From Holacanthus passer (lineage: Eukaryota > Chordata > Actinopteri > Pomacanthidae), in contig JAFREQ010000024.1 of NCBI GenBank assembly GCA_025331565.1, positions 2,383,501 to 2,447,500 on the forward strand: 64,000 bases of DNA, given 5' to 3'. Each line of letters begins with the position of its first letter. Position 1 is the first letter of the stretch. Below the pieces are notes generated by a model, which was not told where the DNA came from, did not search any database, and was given only the letters and a program-made list of their open reading frames with translations. The translations under genes were made by a program, and so were the position numbers. Of the stretch, positions 26,046 through 38,114 are shown piece after piece.

Positions 26046-29000
26046 CTTGTCCTTCAGCTTGATAAATCCCTAGTTAAAGTTAATCTGCATTGTTTTTCCT
26101 TCACTGCTTAATTTGAGTTGTTTGTAGTTTTGATAATCTAAGAATTAAAGTTTGCCACAGTTATTATGAGCCTCTGCATATATTTTCTTCCTGGGCCGAA
26201 AGCCTGAAATCCAAGCAGAGGAAGGACAACTGAGTCGCCTGCTGGTCCTGCGGGTGTGATGACAGACCTCAGGTGTCCTGGACTTCACCTGGCGAGCTCA
26301 GGTGGTCACATGCACGGGGCCTGAAGTGCACATGGACTTGCATTAGTTCAGTGATCCGAGGTGTTTTCAGGATCACTGACGTCCGGCCATGCACCCGTGA
26401 GTCCAGAAAAACAAGAGCGTGGCGTGAAGGAATGCAGAGAGGCCTTCACTGGACCCTGAAGGGGCTCCGCAGCTTCAGACACAGAGCAGCAGCGGCAGTG
26501 TTGTGTTTCTCTGGACGAGTTCAGTCTTTATGTTTTCTCTTGATCAGGCTCTCTGGTTTTCTGCTGCATCTTTATCAAAGAATTACAGGAGTTACTTGAT
26601 CGTCTTCTGAGGAGGAGGAGGAGTGAGGAAGGCAGACTACCTTTGAACAAATGACATGAAAGAGATCTAAACCTGCAGAAGTAAAAGCCCTGAATCTGAC
26701 ACGGGGGCGTCTGGTGCAAGACATGATGGAAAATCACTTTCCTGCACGTAGCCCACGGTTCGAATACCAATGAGTCCTCTTTGTTTTCTGCAGGAACATT
26801 TTTCTGCCTCTGGTATCTGCTGTTTTTTTTAAGATCATTTTTGTGGCTGGGTGGATAACACCCATGAAATATCAGAGGCTGCATCCAAACCATGTCTCAA
26901 GAATACGGCATGCGCCTCAGGCTGCTGACATGTAAATACAACCCATTTAAGACGATTTGTTTACTGAACGTAGTTCTGTCAGTCAGGTTTCAGTCATTTC
27001 CTCGTCGTGGCCTCGAGTCACGTCCAGACAGCGTGTTTTTCTGACAGCTTTCCTGTAAGACTCTGCTTTATCGGCCCCCACAGAAAAACTTCCCTGCTTC
27101 ACCTGCAAAAACCTTTACACCTTCAGTGTTTTGACTGAAACGCCGGCCAACTCCTGCCTCCCACACACACATCTGACTTAATTAAAGGCTCCGGCAGCGA
27201 GGCTGTGGACGGGGGAAATGCACGTCGCGTTTCGAAAAATGTGAGCTGGCTGCCTCTCCCCAACATTCTTTCACTACACTCGCCCACGCGTTTTAAAGGA
27301 ACAGTGCTCGAGTTTCATATTGCAGCCTCACAGAGCGACACTCCCACGCAAGTTTCAGGCTCTGCCTTTGAAGATAAGATTGTGTGTTAAAGTCACATTC
27401 CACCCAAAATGAGTCTTCGGACTTAAGAATCTCTGTTAAAAGATGAAGTTTTAGCTTCTTCCTGTAGAACAGAAGGTGCGATTGGAAATATTTTCTTGCT
27501 GCCGCAGCGACGAGAGTTCAACAACAAGACCTCTGACCAGACTCCTTCACAATAAAAGCTTCCACAAACGTCAACAGAATGAAAACAAATGTGAGCCACA
27601 TCTGAATCACATTCTGTCTCAGACCATCAGCCCAAATGACACTGATCATCCTTCCAGGCAGATGGACAGTGTAAACTGTGAATTACAGACAAATGGACTG
27701 AAACTGTTCTCAAACACAAGTCTTAATTTCTGGAAGGTGTCAGTTTGTCTTATTGTCTGAAAATTAATGTGTGCACATTGGGTCTGTTTCAGATCGGATC
27801 CAAATTATTTTCATCAAAATGACTAAATTCACTGTTTTCATCTCGTGACGCTGTCGTGTGCATCACCTCCACCTCTGGTTTCTATCATAAACAGTGTAGC
27901 GGCTCAGTCAAATGATGAAGCCTGGACTGATGGTCGAACAAACTTTATTTTTCTCCTTGTTACTCCAATGACCAACGTAAGAGCTATGTTGAGCTAAGAG
28001 CTGTAAGAGCTCATGACTCAAACAGTCACGAGTCAACATCAGACTCAAAGTTGCTTCTTTTTATCACCTGATCATATTTTGGCGTTATCTTCAAGCTTCA
28101 GTTCATCAAATCATCAAAATCATATCCTTCATCAATTGGAGCTGAGCGTGTTGAAGTGGAAACTGGTCGACCACATGAACTCCTGTTTAAGCACCAGTGA
28201 CCTCAGCAAAGCACATCTGACCAATAGTGTGACAGTGGAGAAGCAGATTTTATTGCAAAGGTTTTTGGCTTTTATTCCTCTGTGTTTTTTTTTTTTAAAT
28301 AAATTGGATTCTATCCTTACTGGGATGAATTTCAATTTCAACAGTCTTTATCCTCCCTGAAGAAGCAAACTACATTTGTACATCCATCTGTCACAGGAAG
28401 TGTTTTTGGTCACTTTAAAGTTGAGCTCATGATTCACCTTTGTCTCTCTAAATGGTTTGGGGGAAGTCAGGCGGCGTTCATGTGAAAAGAAACCCACTTA
28501 CAGTAATTAAAATTCCTCTTGTGCTGTGGTCAAGTTATTCGGTCGGATTGGTCTGACTGATGCTGGTGTGACTGAACTTTGTCCAGACTCCCCTCAGATA
28601 TCAGATCTGGCAGCCGGAAACCCACAGATGACTTTACGCATTCTCGGCCTGAATTTCTGCTGTTTTAGCTCTTCATGATTCTTTTCTCTGAGCAGAAGCT
28701 CATCTGACTCTGACTGACTAACACGACTCTGACTCATCTCACTGAGTTTCGTTTCTCCTGCTGTCGGAGCCTCAGAACAAAAATGAATGAATTTATTCAT
28801 CCTCTCCTGTTTTCTGACCTTTACTCCCCATTTTCCCGATCATCTGCTTTCTAAGCCCGTGACAGCACAAACTTTGGACCACGGTCAAGCTGACGACCTG
28901 TGTTTTCCTGCCTCAGCTCACCTATAAACTTAAACCTTGATGTCATTTACAGCGTGTCAGTCCTTGACTAAGCTGTTTGCTCTCTCGCTGTCTCTTTTCC

Positions 29001-30490
29001 CGGCTCCTCTATCAGCTGACTGTGTTTGCTTCCTCCTAAAGTAAATTTACTCCGCCATGCATTTGAAAGCACACTCGCAAGAGCAGGCTTGTCTTTGGCA
29101 AAGTCATATACCTGTAAACGCACGTCAGCCCACAGCTCCCCTCTTTCATTTCCCCTGTTTCATCTTTGCAGTCTGAAAACAGAACTTTTTTTTTTTTGCC
29201 TTTAGCTTTTTTTGTGCATTATTTCACGAGGGAGCTGCAGAATTTCAACATTAAGTGCAGAGAGTGGAGGAGTGTGTGGCTGTTTTTGGGAGGAATGGGA
29301 GGAATGAGGATCAGGATACAGACAGGCGTCGATCCAGAGGAAAGAAAAAAAAGACGTTCTGGGAACACTGAGTACTAATATAACTCCTATACACAAATAC
29401 GGGTGTGTATGACTGCAGCAGGATTTCCAGGTTGTAGTATAAAGAGGGATCATCTGTTTGTTTGGAGGCTATTTGAGGCCTGCAAGGTTAAACAGGAATA
29501 GCAAGCTTTTATTTGAGCTGCGATTCATTAAAGCTTTTGAGCCTCTGGCCTTTGTCTCCCTGCTTTGAATAGAAAGGTTCAGACTCAATCAGGCCAGTCA
29601 ACCAACAGCTGGCAATGCAACCGTCGTTAGCAAGTCAAGATCCAACCTGTTCTCCTCATTGAAGTCACCCAGTTTGGTTTTTCCAGTTTTCTTTTTGTTT
29701 TGGGTACACAGGAAGGTGTGTGTGTTAGTGTGAGTGTGCGTAGTAACTCGGGTGTAACATGAGGCCGCTTTACTGCAGAGCCGCAGTCAAAAATATTCCC
29801 ACGCATTTCTCTCTAAAACGAGCTCATAAGCGACTCTGCACCATCGAGATAAACAAAGTCAGCTGAGGCCGAACTGCAGCTCAGAGAGAAAACACTGTGT
29901 CCGAGTGCACATGACACACAGCAGCCGAGTTCAGGCTCGGTGTTTACTTCCAGGATTAACTTCAACACCACGTGCGTTCTGAAGAAGTCAGGGTTGTTGA
30001 TCGCACCGATGCAAATATGCAGCGATGGAAAATAACTATATATTTACTCAAGTACTGAGCTTGAGTTACTTTAGTTGAGTGTCTCAGTGTGATGCTTCTT
30101 CTTACTTCAGTTACTTTTCAGATTCAGGATTTACAGAGAAACACTTAACATTGTCTCTGAGTTGTTAGCTCCTCCACCAAAGAGACATTTCTTCTTCTCC
30201 CACAGTTTCATTTCAGTTACTATTCGAGGCCCAGAGACATAAACATAAAGCAAAGATTGGAGAAAAGTCCAGTTAATCATCTCTTGACCTTCTGATTGAT
30301 CTGCTGACCCTTTGGAGGGGCCTCGTCCACAGGTTGGGGGCCACTGGACTCTAACTGTATATGAAGAAGTTGAAACGAGCTCCACCTCGATGAGCTGATT
30401 TTGATTTATCAGTATTAATCTAATAAAGTAATATAATAATATATCAATCACAGACAACATTTTACTGCAGTATGAAAAGTACTTTTACTA
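26046..30490. other. Gene-free intergenic DNA
   Basis: Only short unrelated reading frames are seen, with a small (GAG)n run near 26610. No RNA gene or clear transposon was recognised. Confidence 0.5.
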
Positions 30491-30498
30491 TTGATACA

Positions 30499-30524
30499 GT
30501 GTGTGTGTGTGTGTGTGTGTGTGA
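30499..30524. repeat. (GT)n microsatellite
   Basis: A GT dinucleotide run of about 12 units. Confidence 0.9.
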
Positions 30525-31479
30525 GTATACGTCATTGTATATAACAGTGGTGGGAAAAATTCTCACTTTGTCGAACCCACACGTTTCCCACAGTCTCTGT
30601 GTCCCTGCTGCTGAATCTAATCTTTCAACACCAGCTCTCAGCTCATCAGTTCAATGCAATTAACCACCAGAAAAACTTGATATAGAAAGAAACAACTGAT
30701 GCAACATCATTATTTTATTGACAATTAACAAACACTGTGTGGGTGCTTGGGTACAACAGTAAACAACTCCACAACTGTTGTCACACTTTGATTCAAATGT
30801 TTGTGGACTCGGTGGACGCCAACGCCAAACCAGTTTCAAAGGAAAATAGAGAAATCTCACAGGGAATAACTAAAACTGTTTGGTCGAAAGTCGTGCGTCC
30901 CGTCGATCGGAGCCTTGGTTTCTTTTTTTTAAATGAGTCCATCTTATTGAGGGTTAGAACAGAGACTGATTAAAGCAAGTTTGCCTTCAGTTTTAACTTC
31001 CTGTGAACCACAGCAGCTCGGAGCAGCAGCTGCATCAGAGCTGACGTAGCTTCACACTCGTCTGTCTGTCACTTCAGTGGAGACTTCAGGCTGCACGTGT
31101 GAGGACAACTTCACAACTTCGTCTTTCTTCTAACCAATAAAGCCATCAAACATCTCAGCAACGTCCCATTGGTTTTTACTTTAAATGGACCTCTTACTGT
31201 CTCAGTATGTTTCTGCTGTGTGTCCACTGTATGTCTCATGTCTTCATGTTGTTCAACAGTAACTAAATAATATTAAGGAAGCCAGTACAGCTTTCTGATT
31301 GGCTGTTTGCACGTATGCATGGTCAAAGGCTTCAGAGAGGGAGAGTCACTGATCCAGGATGAGAGAAGACATCAAACACTGCTCCTTCTATTTAAAATGA
31401 TTCAATTAAAACTTAAGAGAACTGTGAGAAAAAGCTGTTCTGATCTTAAGATAAGATAAAATATACCTTTTGCAAGGCC

Positions 31480-31800
31480 TGAAGATTTTCACTTGGGGCA
31501 GCAGTCACACCGCGGTGGCCTCGGACTTGCTGACTCTCCACCACTTCACACTTGGCTACAAACCAGCCCAGTGCATGTTGGAGTCACAGTTCAGTGAAGC
31601 TAACAGAGCTACATCATCAGCAAAAAGTGGAGATGGAGTCCTGAGGTCATCACAGCGTACAAGCTTTGGGATTCTCTTCATGAAATCACAAACAACATTG
31701 GTGACAAGGGGACACCCCCGACTGAGCCGCTCTGAAAACATGCTTCATTTCCTGCTGAGAATTTGGACAGGAACATCCCACCTTCACACATTAATAACTC
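31480..31800 (-). mobile_element. Decayed LINE (non-LTR retrotransposon) reverse-transcriptase fragment
   Basis: On the minus strand one frame reads SPLFADDVALLAS, the FADD-type catalytic core of a reverse transcriptase. The sequence just upstream encodes the GCPLSP-type motif that precedes it in LINE enzymes, but GVPLSPMLFVIS is in a different frame from the FADD segment, and an RGCPL reading appears in the FADD frame. The fragment therefore has at least one frameshift and is dead. Only the palm-domain part of the roughly 1000-residue enzyme is left. A short GATAA-rich piece at 31446-31465 lies beside it. The family cannot be assigned precisely by eye. Confidence 0.75.
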
Positions 31801-31849
31801 CCACAAAACAAAGGATGAGTAATGGCAAGAGTGAGTAACTGGTCCTGGG

Positions 31850-33540
31850 GACGGCGAGCAGCATGATTTAATAATCATTTTAATAATAAAGTATCCGGAG
31901 TTACAAAATAAAATGTGCATAGTTTGGGGAAAAAAGAGCAAAAGTAAAACTGAAAATCATGCTGTATCTTATAACTCATTAAAATACATCATTAAAATAA
32001 AAGAATATGTGAGTTTGGAGTTAAAACAGGTCACTCTGTATCTGAGTGTATTGGTCTGTTAAAGATGCTTTGATTTCAGCGCCACACACAGTGCCGGGGT
32101 GGAGCGCCTGGCTGGTCAGTGGCCCATATCAACTCATGCTTCGTCGGAAAGTACCCAAATGTTGCTGCAGTTTAAAAAAAACGCGTGCACAGAAAACTGC
32201 CACCAAAACGGAATCGTTGACCTTTTCTGACCTCGGTTGACTGATAAATTTGACTGAATGCAACTGAGAACGCTGCAGCTGTGGCCCGATAGAGTCGTCT
32301 GTGTCAGGGCTGCTTATTATCAGAGGTGTGTCTCTTCCTGGAGGTGAAAATAAATTCGATGAAAGAAAAAAGAAAGGAAGGCAGAGACAAAGGTGTGTAA
32401 TTATGAACGGCTATGAAAAGCACCTTTGTCTCCATCTTTGTTGCTCGGTGCTCTTTGCTGTGGTTTCTCTACAGTGGACTTCCCAAAACACTCCCTGTCA
32501 ATCAAACTGTGAGCAGAGCTGCAACGCCTGCTTCTTGAGCTCTCAGATGAACTCTCAGTGTTGTGCCCGGAAAAATATTACCACAACTTCTTACTTCCTG
32601 TATATCAAAAGATTTCCCCAAGGTGGAGCCACCCTCATCACTTCTCATCACCGAAGTCCCACAATCCCCCAGAAACCCCCACCACAGTCACCGCCTGAGT
32701 CGACGCTCAGGTTCAATTTAAAGATTCTGGAGAAATTTGAAATTCAATTTCTCTCTGAAAATTAACCTAAAGAGATAAAGATTCAAACTGTGCATGTGCA
32801 AAACCTTCAACATATGTGAACCAACAATTAACTATGTTTAAAACCTTTATGATTCTGTTTTCTTACCAATGCAGTTTGGTTGAGTAAAGTAAAATCAGCC
32901 AACATCACAGGCTACTTATGTAAAAATGTCGAAATATATTTTTGCAAATATAACGCAACAGCATGTAAAGCTATTTAAAACTAACGCCTCTCTGTAAATA
33001 ATTTCTCAATGTCCTTCTGAACGTCTCATTTGTGCATGTAATAATTTAAAGTCCTTTTAAGGACCTGCAGTCTTTCCAAAGCCAATAGTCATGATTACAC
33101 CAGCCTTTTCTCATTGTGATTAATACTGAGGTTTGTGAGAGGCAGTTTATTTTTCCAGCCCTGTTGTGTCTCTGCAGCTGAGCCCGGCAGCTGAGACGGG
33201 ATCAAGGCTCTGAAAGGCCGGATGACAACATGCACTCGAAATAAAAGGCTCACATCATGAGTAACTGAGATTGCACAACAAGTTAAAGACCACTTGTGTG
33301 AATTATTGGCTGTCGTCTCATATCCACTTTAACCTATATTTAGACAGGGAAGGGTTTTGCTGAGTGCTTCTGCTTCTGTCACAAGGCATTTTTCTTGATT
33401 CACATTTAGCCCAGACAGCAAAATACAGTCTGCAGGTCACAAAGCAGCAAGGAGGGAGGAGGTCGGGCGTGAAGTGTCTTGCTCAAGGGCACCTGGTCAG
33501 AGGCCATCTGAAGAGTCGATCTGAAAGCTTGATGTAGACC
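31850..33540. other. Intergenic DNA
   Basis: This holds a 154-codon plus-strand reading frame (32301-32765) whose internal methionine at 32404 begins a short hydrophobic, cysteine-rich stretch; I treat it as unproven. A CTTGCTCAAGGGCACCTGG repeat fragment lies at about 33478-33497. Nothing else was recognised. Confidence 0.4.
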
Positions 33541-33544
33541 ATGT

Positions 33545-33760
33545 TTCACCCACAACCACAAATGCCCAACTCGTGAGGGTGCAAAAGGAAAAGTCAGGGG
33601 ATCACCAAGGTTTCCTCATCTGGGCACCATGAAGATCTGCACCAAGTTTCATGTCAGCCAAGTTTCATCACTCAAATATGTGTTGAGATATTTCCCAACT
33701 GGTGGACAGAACAACATTGCATCCTCAGATCCGTGTTTGCTAACGTGGCTAAAAACTGGT
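33545..33760 (+). repeat. Abundant teleost interspersed repeat, 3' part, plus-strand copy
   Basis: The blocks AACCACAAATG, GAAAAGTCAGGGGATCACCA, GGCACCATGAAGATCTG, TGTTGAGATATTTC and GTGGCTAAAAACTGG occur in the same order as in the 37.6-kb copy and in the family I remember. It is 5'-truncated relative to the copy at 37615. Confidence 0.65.
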
Positions 33761-33764
33761 GGCA

Positions 33765-36700
33765 CTGGTTGTTTGTTCAAAGGTCTGAAGCTGAGATCAC
33801 ACTAAATGATATATTTACCTTCCAGGATGCTCATTTTGTCAGAGGAGTTGATCACAACCTCTTCTTACTGAGAGACAGACTATATGTTGGAAAAGAGGCT
33901 CCAGACACCGGCTTCACTGCACCAACAACAATCATTCCTCTTTCACTTTGTCCTGCTGACTTATCTTATCTGGTTGAGGAATTTGGACGTGCATGGTGTG
34001 ATGTCCTCGGGTAGATACCACACTGAGCAGAAAGGTTACTGAAGGTTACTGAACTGGAAACAGGAGCATTTCTCATGTAGTTTGTGCCAAAAAGTAGAGA
34101 ACATGCACGAGGAACGAGACTCGTCTGGGAAGTAAAATGAAGTGTGTCCATACTGTGTGTGAACGTGTGCATCCATGCTTGGAAATGTCAACCCCAGCAG
34201 TTCTTTTTAAAGCTGCTCCTCCTTCACTTTTTATAAGCATAATATTTGGATCAGTTCTTTACACCAACCAGATTTCTGCACTCACACACCCTCAGCGCAT
34301 TCGTTGGAAGAACATTTCAAACATGACCACGCCAAGTGCACTTTGGCCGTTGTACAACTTATCCTCAGCTGTAAAGACAAGAAGAGATTACACAGCAGAG
34401 CAGCGATTGGTGTGTTGATTTACAGTCATGTGTGCAGCACACCCACACCATGCAAGACGCTGACAAAACAAAAGCATCTTACGTTCTGTGAGCAGAGACA
34501 ACGGTCAGGTGTAGGTGCTTCAAACCCGGATGTTTTCAGGCCTGAGCAGCCTGACAGGCAGCGGAGTGGGAGTTTCTGAGCAAGCTTCCACCAAACATGC
34601 GCCAACAGTTTAAATGAAAACATGTCTTATCGATCTGATCAAAGTGGTTCATGAATCATTTATTTAACAAACTAAATGCATGAAAAAGCTCAAATGCATG
34701 ACTGGTTTCTCACTAAAGATATAGAATGATAAGATGTGAAAGTTTCGCAGCATTCGTTGAGTCAAAGGCAACTTGTTTACCCATTATTTAATCCAATTTT
34801 GCATGAAGGCAGTGGAAGTCCTGCAGGTGCTGATGGATGATGATTGTTGGATTGTCAGTATTTGCTGAGAAATGATGTGCTGACCTCTGCTTTCTGACTT
34901 TTGCAGATGCTGGGACGTAATTTGACGACACCCTGGAACGAAACCTTCAGCTGGAAGAAAGTTCCTCAGCCTGAAACTCTCGCAGTCCTGTTCTGCATCA
35001 TCTGCAGCTTCTTCCATCTCCGTCTGATCGAACACTGCCGAACTGGGTCTTCTCCATTAAACAGAGTGAAGCTCTTCTCTCAACACGCTGCAACATTGCA
35101 CATATTATTCTTTTTCTGGTTTTGTTAGCACTTTTATTGTCAGCACACTAATTTGTGATTTGAAGGATCGACAAACCGAAAAAGACATCGTCTCACTTGT
35201 GTTCAGTGGTTTGTAGCCAGGCAAGAGTGTTGGTTTTATTTGTTCAGGTTCTGAGATTCAACCTCGATCTCAATACGATGGAAATGAGTTAAAATTTGTT
35301 TGTGGAGAAATTTAAAAACAGAGAATTCGCAGACCTCATTGTCATTAGAACAACTTTCCACTGAAGAAATCGTCCCTATGAAATTTGACTTTCTTGTTGC
35401 TGTTGAATTCATCAGACGCTTTGAGCTGCAGGATGAAATTCCCCTCAGCTCTGTTGTGTTTGAGAGGCAGCAGATCTTCACTGATTTCTCAGAACCTCCA
35501 CATATGAAACTGAGACTGTCACTTGGCTTCGTACGAAGAAGGAGAGAACGGCCTTCAATCACTTTTCATGGTGAATTTGGGGATTTAAATCAGGAACCTT
35601 CTTTCCATTGAGGTGGTTTGTTAATCTCTGGGTTTCTGTTGTTTTATTAGCACAATGTTCAGCCTGCACTTTATATTCAACACCATGTATTTCTTTTTGT
35701 ATTTACAGAGGCTCACTCATGCAAAACTAATCCGTTGATAATTATTTACATCATGTCTAAGTGCAGATGATGATTACGGCCGCGTGAAAAAAAGATTGAG
35801 ATTTTGGAATCAGAATCCTTGACTTGAATTATTTACATTACTTTGACTTTTTGTCCTCAAAATTCTAAAGTCTTACTTTTAAATTCAAAGTTTCTGTCCT
35901 CAGTTCATCATCAGAATTCTGAAAGAAATCTCAAATATATATTCCTTTTTTCTTTTGGCCCTAATGATCCTCCGTATTTCGTTCTGTTGTGTTATAGCAT
36001 TTGATTGCACTTCCTTAACTGCTGAAAACAAATCTCATGTTGTTCTTTAAATGAGGTTAAACCGTCATTCGTTTTCAAAAAGACCATCTGGTTTTTACAT
36101 AAAATACATTCTGACAATGTGAATCCAGGTGAAGATCACAACAAGAATAAGCTTTTACTCAGGTGTATCCGTCCATGGAAACGCTTTTGTGTTTGCACTA
36201 CAAAATGATTTATTGTATTATTATACAACACTTAATGTAAAAATGTAAATCATTAATTCCAAAATGTTTTTCTTTGCCGAAACATTTTAGAGAGAAAAAT
36301 GTACCTGATCAAAGTTCTCAGAGCTCAGATTTTTGTTTTCTTTTGAGTTCTTTTTTTTTTTTTTTTTTTTTTTGCAGAATTTGAGTTACAGATGTGAAAT
36401 GTTTACTTACTTTGTGTTTCTCTGAGGAAACAGAATCTCTTTGCTCAGTCTCTTCCAACATGTGTTTCACAGATCGTGCCTTTAGTTTCACATCTGAGCA
36501 GGTGGACGTCTCATTTTGGGAATGAAACTCTCTTTGTTCTCTGGATGTTTCTTTACAAATGCAAATCAGGTTTTATCCTGACTTTAACACCATCCAGCGT
36601 GTCGTTCGCTTCTTACAAACGTTCAGCTCTTTCAAATCCCTCCCTGCGTCCTCCAGCTATGATTTTGGAATCAGACATGTTGCCCAAAAGCTTTTTCTAT

Positions 36701-37610
36701 TGCCTGAAATGCTTTCAATAGAAGCGAAAGCCTGTGGGCGGGCGTGTTTTTGTCTTGCTCTCTCTACAGTTGTTGGACGTCTCTGGGGACTCTGCTGGAT
36801 TATGGAGGGGATTTCTGTTGGATTTCAGTGAAATAAAGACGACTGTTTTTTTTAGCCACTGAGTCGTTCTCCTGTTGCATCAACCAATCACAAAGCCTGC
36901 AGACCTGTCGTACCCTTAAGTGGTGTTTATATGCATTTTTAACAGTCGGCATCTCAGACTGTAAGCCCTGTATAATGGAGTGTTGCATCATTTAAGTGGT
37001 AAGAAAACGTCTGTGAGGGAATAAGCCTTTTAAAACAGCGTTGGCCTACTTTGTTATCTAAATTAACAGTGTTGCACAACCTATGAGGCTCTATTGTCTG
37101 AGATGAGGCATCTTTTTCTATTATAAGGAGGCGGATGGTGCCACCAGCTGATCAAGATACGACAAGATGGAGTCTGTGGTTCGCTGCCACAAAGAGGTTC
37201 AATGACATCACTGAATACAACGAAAATAGAAAGAGATGCAGTCATTTACAAACAAACTGTGTTTCCTGACAACAGTTTCACAAAGTCTTCCTGAGTCCAT
37301 GTATTAATCTCCTTTATCCAACCATGTGTTCACAAAGTGTTGAACCTCTCTCCATCCTCGCTTGTGAACGACTGAGTCTTTCCAGGATGAACCTTTCAGA
37401 CCCAATCATGATCCTATCACCTGTTACCAATGAACCTGTTTACCTGTGGAAGGATCCAAACAGGTGTTTTCAATCAGTCCACAACTTTCACAGTCTTTTG
37501 TTGCTGCCATCAATTTCAGAAGAAGCAGATATTTACAAAAATCAATGAAGCTGCTGATCAAACATTAAATATATTGACTTTTTGCTTTACACAACATCCC
37601 AAGAAAACAA
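33765..37610. other. Gene-free intergenic DNA
   Basis: Reading frames at 33733-34014 and 35300-35611 have no recognisable motif, and the first begins inside a repeat. A 23-base poly(T) run followed by GCAG lies at 36351-36373. No exon is supported. Confidence 0.45.
36351..36373. repeat. Poly(T) tract
   Basis: An uninterrupted run of 23 T, possibly the poly(A) tail of a minus-strand retroposon; no element body could be recognised next to it. Confidence 0.8.
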
Positions 37611-37614
37611 GTAA

Positions 37615-38110
37615 CTAAAGGTCACGAGGAGTCGACAGTCGTGCCAGTGGCTCTGTGAGTCTGTACTTAGGCAAAGCTGTGTTTTGAGCTAACATAACAT
37701 TAAGGTGGTGTAATATTTGACCATGATGGCCATCTTAGTTAAACACGTCAGCATGGTAGCACTTAGTACAGAACTAAACATCGAGTTCATCTGAGGCTGA
37801 AGGGACGTCAAAGGTTTTGCAGGTATTTGGTCAGAAAACAAAGTATTTTGGCCTGATGATGATTCTCGATTTCCGGGATTTCCAAAGTTATTGTGTCTGT
37901 ACAGGAAATTCATGGTAAACCACCTAATAGTTGTTGAGACATATGACTAAAAACCACAAATGTTAACCTCATGGTAGTTCGACAGAAAAAATCAGAGGAT
38001 CACCACATTAATTAGGATTCATCTTCCACTGACCATGAATATCTGAAAAAGATTTCTTGGAAATCCACCGAATAGTTTTTGAGATATTTCAGTCTGGACC
38101 AACCAAAGCA
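37615..38110 (+). repeat. Abundant teleost interspersed repeat, near full-length plus-strand copy
   Basis: It starts with a GGCTCTGTGAGTCTGTACTT block and TTGAGCTAACATAACATT. It continues through TTTTGCAGGTATTTGGTCAG, AACCTCATGGTAGTTCGA and AATCAGAGGATCACCA. It ends with ATAGTTTTTGAGATATTTCA and GTCTGGACCA. Block order matches the copies at 25655 (reversed) and 33545. It is noncoding. Confidence 0.7.
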
Positions 38111-38114
38111 CAAC

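Noticed and set aside
35300..35611. 103-codon plus-strand frame with a parallel minus-strand frame
   Set aside because: Both strands are open over the same DNA and neither matches a known family; chance is sufficient.
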